Assembly: GCF_900110605.1 (NCBI RefSeq)
Contig: NZ_FOFI01000001.1
Coordinates: 248,001-312,000, forward strand
Reading direction: 5' to 3'
From: Epilithonimonas lactis
GTDB taxonomy: Bacteria; Bacteroidota; Bacteroidia; Flavobacteriales; Weeksellaceae
DNA length: 64,000 bases
Every line of letters starts with the position of its first letter. The stretch's first letter is position 1. The notes beneath the pieces are model-generated. The model was not told the origin of the DNA. It ran no database searches and saw only the letters and a program-made list of their open reading frames with translations. This document shows, in pieces, positions 40,973 through 48,525 of this stretch. A program made the translations under genes and the position numbers.

Positions 40973-42133
40973 TTAGTTATCTTTAACCGGGAGAAATCCT
41001 TTATTGTCCAAAATCTGTATAACACCTCTTAAGAGATGGTTATTTTCAAATCTTAAAATATACCTTCTCGCTCCCTCTTCTTCTGGAACAAGCATTTTTT
41101 TATCAACTAACTTTTTTATTTCTCTTGATATCTGTGAAGTATTTTTATCGTGCAGTATTTCTTTTATATCTTCATTTTTTATAACCTGAAGATCTACCGC
41201 CTTTTTTAAAATTTTTGATTCTATATCGGTTATAAACTTTCTTTCCAACGAATAGTTTATTGCAGGAATCAATACTTCATTTTTCAGATAAGTATAATCT
41301 GATAACTTATCCACTTTTTCTATTTCTTCTTTCAATCCTCTAAGTACATATTCGCACCAAGTCAATATTCCTTCTTCTGTTCCGGTATCCGCTTTGGATA
41401 GCATATCGTAATAAGTATTTCTATTAGTACAAAATACAGCAGTAGGATTAATTATTCTTCCGGCATTTATATTTAATCCATTTTTTACCAGCATAGCGTA
41501 AGTAAAAAGCCTTACAGTTCTACCATTGCCATTGCCAAATGGATGTATCCAAACAAATCTATGATGCGCAATTGCTGCCTTAAGTAAATCATACTTTGTT
41601 GACTTTTCGGAATTAATAAAAGAAAACAACTCTTCCATGTAGGTATCAACTAAAAAAGAATCGGGAGGTAAATGTATAGAATTGTTAATTTTAATGTTAT
41701 GATTTCTATATATCCCAGGTGTTGCATCGCCTTCTCCATTTGGAGGTGGGGGCAAATCTCTGACAGCTATTTTATGTAGTTCGCTTATTAAATCTTTATT
41801 TATTGGATAATCCTTAACCGTATTTTCAATAAAATCCATTGCTTCATCAATATTGTCAATTTCTAGCAACTTCGAGTTCTGATTTTTAGGAATGTCGTCA
41901 ATTTTAGTCTCTACATATTCGGCAATTGTTGTATTATTTCCTTCAATTCTTGCTGAACCCATACTTTCTAACCAATGAAAAATATTTCTTAATTGAAAAA
42001 AAACTTCAGGATGAGTAGATCCTCCTAAGTCTTTTTTACGCAAATGTTCAAGTTCAATAATTAAATCTGTAAGTGGAGAATCAAAATCCGGCTTTATTAA
42101 TGTTAAATCATACGGTTTAAATATTGCTGACAT
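40973..42133 (-). CDS. Fic family protein with N-terminal inhibitory helix and C-terminal winged HTH
   Basis: This 386-aa protein has the Fic core HPFGNGNGR at residues 197-205 and the inhibitory (S/T)xxxE(G/N) motif as SARIEG at 60-65, within an N-terminal Fic_N region. This is a class II arrangement. The C-terminal 110 residues look like a winged HTH (KNEDIKEILHDKNTSQISRE, KLVDKKMLVPEEEGARRYIL). It probably AMPylates a protein target; the HTH suggests self-regulation. It lies just outside attR, and its upstream region holds a set of iterons. Confidence 0.92.
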   Translation of the reverse strand: MSAIFKPYDLTLIKPDFDSPLTDLIIELEHLRKKDLGGSTHPEVFFQLRNIFHWLESMGSARIEGNNTTIAEYVETKIDDIPKNQNSKLLEIDNIDEAMDFIENTVKDYPINKDLISELHKIAVRDLPPPPNGEGDATPGIYRNHNIKINNSIHLPPDSFLVDTYMEELFSFINSEKSTKYDLLKAAIAHHRFVWIHPFGNGNGRTVRLFTYAMLVKNGLNINAGRIINPTAVFCTNRNTYYDMLSKADTGTEEGILTWCEYVLRGLKEEIEKVDKLSDYTYLKNEVLIPAINYSLERKFITDIESKILKKAVDLQVIKNEDIKEILHDKNTSQISREIKKLVDKKMLVPEEEGARRYILRFENNHLLRGVIQILDNKGFLPVKDN

Positions 42134-42139
42134 ATAAAA

Positions 42140-42307
42140 TTATTTGCAACAAAGAAACGGATTATTTGCGGACTAAAAAAAAAATATTTGCAAATGGACT
42201 CTATAATTATTTGTAAATCACAGTATTGTATATAAATGTATAATTTATTATTTGCGTGTACGGTTTAGTGTTATTTGCGTAATTATAATTACACATTTGC
42301 GTAATTA
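42140..42307. promoter_or_regulatory. Array of about seven TATTTGC iterons upstream of fic
   Basis: The word (T)TATTTGC or close variants occur at 42141, 42162, 42185, 42207 (TTTG only), 42248, 42271 and 42294, all in one orientation. Between the last two lies the perfect palindrome GTAATTATAATTAC (42279-42292). I see no other gene or signal in this 214-bp gap. It is a probable multi-site operator for the Fic-HTH protein or another regulator. Confidence 0.55.
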
Positions 42308-42347
42308 GTATATTCACCTTATAGACTTTAGGTTATATTTATGAAAT

Positions 42348-42644
42348 CTAAAATTCCAGACATATCATATAAAAAGTTATCAAAAGTGAGTCGTCGGAAT
42401 TGATCTTAAATTCTACTGATAACACTTCCATATCTTCCGGCAGCATCGTCAACGCAGCGTAGCCACAAGCACTGTCCACAATGCTCGTGGCTACGCCCGC
42501 GTGGAAAAAGCCATACTGTTGCGACAAACCCTCCGAGAAATCTATGGAGATTTTCACCACACCTTTTTCTATGCTCACCAGTTCTGCATTAAGCGTTTTC
42601 ATCAAACCTTGCTTTTCGAAGCTGTCTTTGATTCTTCTTTGCAT
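42348..42644 (-). pseudogene. 3'-truncated PaaI-like thioesterase
   Basis: From ATG 42644 the protein reads MQRRIKDSFEKQGLMKTLNA, then KGVVKISIDFSEGLSQQYGF and FHAGVATSIVDSACGYAALT, a hot-dog thioesterase with the HAG..ts..D motif. After LSVEFKIN the family normally continues for about 45 more residues (FL.PA..). Here the frame runs into SDDSLLITFYMICLEF and stops. The missing part is not present in the downstream DNA, so the gene was cut near position 42395. It is probably inactive. Confidence 0.7.
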
Positions 42645-42654
42645 CAATAAAAAA

Positions 42655-42978
42655 TTACAAATAATCCTGACGGATTGGACTGAAAACATCTACCACTTCA
42701 CCAGCTTCCACAATCACAATGGAGTGCTCAACATCTGCCGGGATAGAATAAGTGTCGCCCTGTGATAACTCATATTCTTCTCCTTCAAATTTCAGTATAT
42801 ATCTTCCAGAGATCACGTATCCGCTTTGTTCATTCGCATGTCTGTGAAATGGGACATTGTCTGTCGATTTGTATAGCATTTTTGTAACCATGGTGTTTTT
42901 GCCAATAGAAAGTACCACAAAATCGACTCCTAAAAACTGTCTGTTGACAGCGTTTTCCTTTTTTACTATATTTTTCAT
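42655..42978 (-). CDS. Cupin domain protein
   Basis: This 107-aa single-domain cupin has motif 1 VPFHRHANEQSGYVISG (metal-binding HxH...E/Q) and motif 2 GDTYSIPADVEHSIVI (His). No partner domain is present. It lies 2 bp downstream of the MarR-GNAT gene and is probably co-transcribed. It may be a small-molecule sensor or an isomerase; the substrate is unknown. Confidence 0.85.
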   Translation of the reverse strand: MKNIVKKENAVNRQFLGVDFVVLSIGKNTMVTKMLYKSTDNVPFHRHANEQSGYVISGRYILKFEGEEYELSQGDTYSIPADVEHSIVIVEAGEVVDVFSPIRQDYL

Positions 42979-42980
42979 GA

Positions 42981-43943
42981 TTAAGAATTGTTTTTCAAAT
43001 TAAGTTCCATCTGGATATTACAACGTTTGTAAGGTGTCGCACGACCAACGATTTTTTCATAGCCCATTTTATAATACAAATTGGTGGCGGGTTTTAGGAT
43101 CGTGTTGCTTTCCAGATATAATTTCGCAGCACCTAACTCTTTTGCTTTATTAATAATTGCCTGTCCGAGCAGCCAACCGATATTTTTACCTTGAGCTTTT
43201 GGGGAAACCGCCATTTTGCTCATTTCGAAGTCATAATATGGGTCATCCATTTTTATTAGCGCACAAACGCCAAGTGGTTCTTCATTGTAAAGTGCGACCA
43301 GGATTTTGCCGCCTTTGTCAAGGATGTATTCCTGAGGATTGTCTAATGCTTTGTAATCGGCAGCTTCCATCTCGAAGTAGTTGGAGATCCATTCCTCATT
43401 CAAGGCTTTAAAGGCAGATTGGTATTTCGGCTCATAGTCTACGATTTTTACATTTTTACTTTCACGAAGTTTTTTCTGGTCCTGAACTCTTTTTAGCAGT
43501 GATTTTTGCTCCAGAAGAAATTCCCATTCTGCGATGGCTTCCCAAAGATTGTGAGTGGCCTCGTTAATCATATTTTCCACAGCAATGTCAATATCGCTAA
43601 ATTGGTCTTTCATCTGCTCAGAGAGTTGTTTTCCCTTGTCGGTGAGACCAACCAGATTTCTGCGCTTGTCTTTGGATTCCAAGTTGTTTTCGACCAATCC
43701 TGACGTTGCCATTTCCTTGATGATCTTTGTGACAGAAGGCTGCGAATGTGAGATCTGTTCGGCAATTTCGGTGATGGTCTTCTCGCCATCTTGCGCCAAA
43801 ATAAAAAATACGGGAAACCATTTGGGTGAAAAGTCGTTGCCATACAGCTCGTAGATTTTCGAAGCATCATCGGTAAACTTAGCAGTCAATAGACGCAATC
43901 TGCTTCCTAAGGCCATTTTGCCTGTTCTCTCAAATAAATTCAT
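42981..43943 (-). CDS. MarR-type HTH fused to GNAT acetyltransferase
   Basis: This 320-aa bifunctional protein has MarR winged-HTH residues 1-150 (TEIAEQISHSQPSVTKIIKE, MATSGLVENNLESKDKRRNL). A GNAT domain follows (residues 165-320) with VALYNEEPLGVCALIKMDDP, MAVSPKAQGKNIGWLLGQAI (acetyl-CoA pyrophosphate loop) and LESNTILKPATNLYYKMGYE. Such fusions link a regulator to acetylation of a small ligand or protein. The leader has palindromic AATTAATTACATAATCAGTT DNA suited to MarR binding. Confidence 0.92.
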   Translation of the reverse strand: MNLFERTGKMALGSRLRLLTAKFTDDASKIYELYGNDFSPKWFPVFFILAQDGEKTITEIAEQISHSQPSVTKIIKEMATSGLVENNLESKDKRRNLVGLTDKGKQLSEQMKDQFSDIDIAVENMINEATHNLWEAIAEWEFLLEQKSLLKRVQDQKKLRESKNVKIVDYEPKYQSAFKALNEEWISNYFEMEAADYKALDNPQEYILDKGGKILVALYNEEPLGVCALIKMDDPYYDFEMSKMAVSPKAQGKNIGWLLGQAIINKAKELGAAKLYLESNTILKPATNLYYKMGYEKIVGRATPYKRCNIQMELNLKNNS

Positions 43944-44180
43944 AATAGTATAATTAATTACATAATCAGTTATGCAAATTTATAAAAGTTTAATTAAGAC
44001 GCAAATTATTATTGATAAAATATTGGGTTGAGTAAGTTGGATAAAACTGTAAAGTGGATTAATTAAAATAAAATAGGGAGACCAACAAAGCGTCCCCCTA
44101 CTTATTCTTAAAAACTATATATAACAGTGAATGGTATTTTTTTAATAACAATTATGCTGCCAAAAATCTGATGAATGAAA

Positions 44181-44208
44181 AATCAGAGCAAATTATTTTA
44201 CTCTGATT
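44181..44208 (-). terminator. Hairpin after secreted-protein operon
   Basis: AATCAGAG and CTCTGATT pair perfectly across a 12-nt AT-rich loop, 25 bp past the stop at 44233. A second stem (AGGGAGAC with GTCCCCCT) lies at about 44075-44100. Confidence 0.5.
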
Positions 44209-44232
44209 CTGGTCATTAGTTTTAAAAACGGG

Positions 44233-44646
44233 TTATGGATTTTTAGGAATCGTCTTTTTGATTTCTTCCAAAGTCGCTGTATTAGGCAAACCTTTCAATG
44301 CATTAGTAGGTTTTGAAGCTGTGTTTTTCACCACTTTTCTGTTGGGAATGCTAGCTAAGATTTCTTCCAGTGTTGCATTGTTTGGGATTAATTTACCTGA
44401 AGAAGCGCTGGATTTTGGCTGTGGTGTTGCAATTTTATTTTTCGGTTCCAGACCTTGTTCCGAAGCCAGTTGGGCAGTTTTTGATTCCGCTTTTTTCTCG
44501 CTTTGCTGCTTCATCATCTTTTGCTCGAATGCTTTAGAGTCTTTGATGTGCTGGATGTTGTCCTGCTGTTCGACGGTTTTATTTTCCTGTGCTTGTATAG
44601 AAACGATGCCTGCCAATAGGAATGTTGTGATGTATAATGTTTTCAT
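44233..44646 (-). CDS. Small secreted protein with two 18-residue repeats
   Basis: This 137-aa protein has a signal peptide (ending SIQAQ) and a polar, Gln/Lys-rich linker. It then has two imperfect repeats, LIPNNATLEEILASIPNR and LPNTATLEEIKKTIPKNP. I do not recognise the family. It lies 11 bp after the large repeat protein, on the same strand, so it is probably the third gene of one secreted-protein operon. Confidence 0.65.
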   Translation of the reverse strand: MKTLYITTFLLAGIVSIQAQENKTVEQQDNIQHIKDSKAFEQKMMKQQSEKKAESKTAQLASEQGLEPKNKIATPQPKSSASSGKLIPNNATLEEILASIPNRKVVKNTASKPTNALKGLPNTATLEEIKKTIPKNP

Positions 44647-44657
44647 TTGGATTGATT

Positions 44658-47207
44658 TTATTTGATGCTTACTAAAACTTTGATTTTTCCAATGCCTTCC
44701 TGATTGTAATCCTGAAGAGCCTTTCCAAGAACCTGACCGATTTGAACTTTTTTCGGGTCAGCCTTCATCGCAACACCTGAGATCGAAGATGTCACGAGCA
44801 GATCGCCACGTTTGATGTTTCCACCTTCCAGACAAACTTTGGTTGGGATCACACCAATGACGCCCATTGGGACTTTACCAACCAGCTCAGAATCGATGTT
44901 TTCCTCGGTTAACAAAACACCTGGTTTTGTAGCGTAAACACCAGCTACAAGCGTAGAGTAGGATTCGGAAGATTTTTCGATGGTTCTGTCTGTATCGGTT
45001 GAGATGACCAAAATGTCGCCTGGTTCGTAATCTGCGGTGTTGCCTTCTACATCAAATGCTTCGGCAACGTCGGCGCCAGTATTCTGCGTTCCATTATTGA
45101 AGAAACCTCTTCCTGTTTTATCAATTCTTGCAACATTGGCACTTGCACTTTGGAAAACAGCGAGATTTCCTGATGGTCCTTGGTGGTTGATAAGCAATGT
45201 CGAACCAGTACCAGTTGTAGTGACGTGGACCACTGGCTGACTATTAGCATTATTAAAGTTTCTGAAATAGCCGGCTTTACCGGTTCCAAAATTAGGTATC
45301 CAACCGTAGATGGCCGAACCTGTACCATCTGCTGTAGCTTCCACGCCGTCTCCGTTGCCGCCTGCATTGGCCGTGATTCCATTTCCAGCTCCTTCGGTCA
45401 AAGCTAATAGAGCAGGACCATTTCCCGCGGCGTTCGAGGCATAAAACAAACCTCCGTATCCACCTGTGCCAGAAGATAGACCATAGACACCTGCAGTACC
45501 AAAATTAGCAAAAATGGAATTGACTTCACCTTTTACGGCGGCGGAAGTTCCTGTAGTTCTGTCCACTTTGAAATTTCCTGCAATTCCGTTTCCGACTGTG
45601 CTTACTGTAATTGCGTCACTGGTATTGTCCTCATTAAAATTCTGAAATCTACCTGCACGTCCTGTAGAAAAAGTAGGTGTCCAGGCATAAATGGCATTTC
45701 CATTTCCATCTATATTTGCCTCTACTGCATTTCCATTTTTTCCTGCGTTTGCTGTAATGGCATTTCCGTTTCCGTCAGTTATTGAAACCAAAGCAGCTCC
45801 GTTTCCACTTGGATTTGAGGCGTGAAATAATCCACCAAAACCTCCTGTTCCAGATGAAACCCCGAAAATACCTGCCGCGCCAAAGTTGCCGAAAATCGTT
45901 TTTACCTCACCTCTCACCGCTGCACTTACGCTATTGGAATTATTAGAAAGAAAAGATGAGACATTTCCCTGCGTATTATCTGGTATATTTCCGTTACCAT
46001 TCGATTCTACTTCGAATGTATTTCGGTCATTGGTCGCATTCGTATTTACAAATCTGCCTGCACGGCCTTTACCACTATTTTGTCCCACTTGTCCCAGTAC
46101 ACCAACAGATGTTCCTGTTGTATTGCCAGAAACAAAGCCTCTCACGCCAAATCCACCACCATCATTTCGGCCGACAACTGCGCCTGCAATGTCACTGGTA
46201 TTTCTTCCCACCACGGCTTCTCCGGCACCATTATTATCAGCAATGACACCTGCAGAAGCTTGAGAACTCGTAATTCCGTGGATGGCAAAGCCTGTTCCTG
46301 TACTACTCATTACTCCTGCTCCGGAACCAGTTGAAGAAACATTGATCACTATTCCGTTTCCAAGTGTGTTGGCGTTGATTACATTATTAAGATTTGCATT
46401 ATTGGATATGGAAAAATTGGCTGCAATACCATTGTTACTTGTGGCATTGAGTCCTGTTCCGGTATTACTATTTGCATAAACACCAAATCCTGAACCTGAT
46501 GCATTTCCGTAAACGCCTAATCCATTCGGTGTTACTCCGTAGACGCCCCAGCCTGAGCCAGCTTGTGAACCCCAGACGCCAACACCCAGGCCACCAGTTC
46601 CATTATTGATTCCCCGCACGCCAGAAGAAAAACCGCCTGGAGCAACATTGGAAACTGTACCTCGTACAGCAGCAATACTAGAAGTTGTGGTATTGTTGAT
46701 CCCATCCATCGAAGTTCCGTCGCCGTCATTGGTCAATGAAAAAAGAGTTGAAGCATTATTGGTCGTTGCTGTGTAAGGTAAAGTCAAACTGCCGCCACCA
46801 CCACCGCCAGAACTTTTTGCATACAAGGCATAGGGAACGCTCAGTAATTGACTTGTACCTGCGATCGTGTAATTAGTTCCGCCTGCGGGATCGGTCTCTG
46901 TTTTTAGGTAATAACTGTTGGTTCCCCAAGTGATGGCGTTAAAGGTTCCAGAAAGCACAGTTCCTGAACCAATTTCCAAGCTTACCAAGCCATTCACATT
47001 CGTTGTTCCTGTGACTCTCTCGGAGTATACGGCTGTTCCTGCTGCGGAGCCTTGCAACACGCTTACTCTTACCGCAACGTTTTGATTGGTTAGTAATTGG
47101 CCTGATGCATTTCTGACAATGGCCTGATAGCTCATTTTTTCAGGAGCCTGAGCGGAAACCATGTAAGTTCCCAATGCCAAAGCTGCAATTAATACAATTT
47201 TTTTCAT
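44658..47207 (-). CDS. Large secreted Gly/Asn-rich repeat protein
   Basis: This 849-aa protein has a signal peptide (ending MVSAQ). The N-terminal domain (MSYQAIVRNASGQLLTNQNV; SVPYALYAKS) is common in Bacteroidetes surface proteins and is followed by a Gly-linker. A long fibre-like region of short beta-motifs (GVYG, GNA, GRAG) follows. Two large repeats near residues 427 and 553 begin SAAVRGEVKTIFGNFG and SAAVKGEVNSIFANFG. The C-terminal 140 residues form a separate domain (GADVAEAFDVEGNTADYEPG; VCLEGGNIKRGDLLVTSSIS). No T9SS tail is visible. It is probably an adhesin or fibre. Confidence 0.75.
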   Translation of the reverse strand: MKKIVLIAALALGTYMVSAQAPEKMSYQAIVRNASGQLLTNQNVAVRVSVLQGSAAGTAVYSERVTGTTNVNGLVSLEIGSGTVLSGTFNAITWGTNSYYLKTETDPAGGTNYTIAGTSQLLSVPYALYAKSSGGGGGGSLTLPYTATTNNASTLFSLTNDGDGTSMDGINNTTTSSIAAVRGTVSNVAPGGFSSGVRGINNGTGGLGVGVWGSQAGSGWGVYGVTPNGLGVYGNASGSGFGVYANSNTGTGLNATSNNGIAANFSISNNANLNNVINANTLGNGIVINVSSTGSGAGVMSSTGTGFAIHGITSSQASAGVIADNNGAGEAVVGRNTSDIAGAVVGRNDGGGFGVRGFVSGNTTGTSVGVLGQVGQNSGKGRAGRFVNTNATNDRNTFEVESNGNGNIPDNTQGNVSSFLSNNSNSVSAAVRGEVKTIFGNFGAAGIFGVSSGTGGFGGLFHASNPSGNGAALVSITDGNGNAITANAGKNGNAVEANIDGNGNAIYAWTPTFSTGRAGRFQNFNEDNTSDAITVSTVGNGIAGNFKVDRTTGTSAAVKGEVNSIFANFGTAGVYGLSSGTGGYGGLFYASNAAGNGPALLALTEGAGNGITANAGGNGDGVEATADGTGSAIYGWIPNFGTGKAGYFRNFNNANSQPVVHVTTTGTGSTLLINHQGPSGNLAVFQSASANVARIDKTGRGFFNNGTQNTGADVAEAFDVEGNTADYEPGDILVISTDTDRTIEKSSESYSTLVAGVYATKPGVLLTEENIDSELVGKVPMGVIGVIPTKVCLEGGNIKRGDLLVTSSISGVAMKADPKKVQIGQVLGKALQDYNQEGIGKIKVLVSIK

Positions 47208-47211
47208 AAGG

Positions 47212-47691
47212 TTATTTTTTAATGATTTTAAATGTTTTGATGTTCTTTTTGTCTTGGAAGATTTGAATGATGTAAACCGAGCTTGGAAGGCTCGTCATAT
47301 CCAATTCTGTTTTTTGCTGGGAAAAATTTCCTGTTTTGATCAATTTTCCTTGGGAATCAAACAGGATGTAATTAGAATTGTGGAAGTTTTCCTTTCCGAA
47401 ATCAACGTGCAGAAAATCTCGCACAGGATTTGGATAGAGTAGGATCTTTTTCTCCATGATGGATTCGTCATCTACTTCCAATGTGATGATCTCGTACGCC
47501 TGTTGTACACCTTCCATCAATTCTTGATTTGCTCCTTTTTGAGAATAGGCCAATTGGCCAACACTGTAGGTTGCACTTCCGGATGTGCTAGTCGCTGTGG
47601 TTCCCGTTGTGAGAATTGCTGTCTGAGCCTTGGTCGATCCAAACGGAATGATGATCAGAGTCAGAAATTTCATTAATAGTAATTTGCTCAT
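47212..47691 (-). CDS. Small T9SS cargo protein (type A sorting domain)
   Basis: From ATG 47691 this is 159 aa, with a signal peptide (MSKLLLMKFLTLIIIPFGST KAQ). A frame extension to an ATG at 47736 is possible. The C-terminal 75 residues form a T9SS type A sorting domain, with LLYPNPVRDFLHVDF, ILFDSQGKLIKTGNF, LDMTSLPSSVYIIQI and KTFKIIKK. The intervening segment is short (TTGTTATSTSGSATYSVGQL). It lies 4 bp before the large repeat protein. Because that neighbour lacks a sorting domain, the two may work together. Confidence 0.8.
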   Translation of the reverse strand: MSKLLLMKFLTLIIIPFGSTKAQTAILTTGTTATSTSGSATYSVGQLAYSQKGANQELMEGVQQAYEIITLEVDDESIMEKKILLYPNPVRDFLHVDFGKENFHNSNYILFDSQGKLIKTGNFSQQKTELDMTSLPSSVYIIQIFQDKKNIKTFKIIKK

Positions 47692-47820
47692 TGTAATAGG
47701 TTTTAAAATTTTTATCGAAGTTATAGAGAATGCCATCCTATGAAAAGTTGTAATAGACGAACAACATTTTAAATAGATGAATGACTTTTTTTCTTAAATT
47801 TGATGAAACACTGGGCAATC

Positions 47821-48525
47821 ATGGAAAGACTGAATTGTATAATTGTGGACGATAACGAGATTGACAGATTGACGGTTTTGTCCTTTGCGAAAAGATTTCC
47901 CAACCTTCATATTCTCGGGACTTTTTCAGATTCCAATGAAGCCTTGAAAGCTGTAGAAAGTCAATCTGTCGATATTCTGTTCCTTGATATTGATATGGCA
48001 GGATTATCCGGCGTTGAACTCAGAAAGAAAGTAAAACACGTTCCGGTCTGTATTTTCATCACGTCTCATCCGGAATTTGCTGTCGAAAGTTTTGAATTGG
48101 AAACCTTAGATTTTATCGTGAAACCTTTGAAGTTTGACCGCTTTGAACACACGATGAGAAGAGTCACGGATTTTTTTGAGATGAAAAGCAAAGCCAGCCT
48201 ATTCGAATCCAGTATTGGTGGCGATGTGATCTACATCAAAGAAGGGCACGACCAGATCAAGGTAAAACTTCACGAGATCCTTTACCTCGAAGCTTTGAAG
48301 GATTATACCTTGGTGGTCACTTCTCAAAAAAGGCATTGTGTGCTTTCCAGTATTGGTCTACTTTTGAAGGAAGTCAGTTTTCAGTCTTTTGTTCGTATTC
48401 ACAGGAGTTTTGCGGTGCAGAAGCAATTCATCAATAAAATAAATACCAACGAGATCATTTTGAATAATGACCTCGCCATCCCGATTGGCAGAAGCTTTAA
48501 AGATAATTTGAAATTCCTGCTATGA
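47821..48525 (+). CDS. LytTR response regulator
   Basis: This 234-aa protein is annotated from ATG 47821; in-frame ATG 47803 is an alternative. The receiver domain has acidic VDDNEID (residues 9-15), phospho-acceptor Asp56 in ILFLDIDMAGLSG, Thr in ITSHPEFA and Lys in FIVKPLKF. The LytTR DNA-binding domain carries IYIKEGHDQIKVKLHEILYL and FVRIHRSFAVQKQFI. Its last 4 bases overlap the start of the histidine kinase gene. Confidence 0.93.
   Translation: MERLNCIIVDDNEIDRLTVLSFAKRFPNLHILGTFSDSNEALKAVESQSVDILFLDIDMAGLSGVELRKKVKHVPVCIFITSHPEFAVESFELETLDFIVKPLKFDRFEHTMRRVTDFFEMKSKASLFESSIGGDVIYIKEGHDQIKVKLHEILYLEALKDYTLVVTSQKRHCVLSSIGLLLKEVSFQSFVRIHRSFAVQKQFINKINTNEIILNNDLAIPIGRSFKDNLKFLL

Noticed and set aside
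42140-42307. Short-repeat CRISPR or plasmid origin
   Set aside because: The 7-bp words are unevenly spaced, there is no Cas or Rep gene beside them, and they lie outside the element in the fic leader; operator iterons are more likely.
40865-42347. fic as part of the tRNA-Cys element
   Set aside because: It lies beyond the attR repeat. A larger composite element is possible, but no third att copy is visible in the window.
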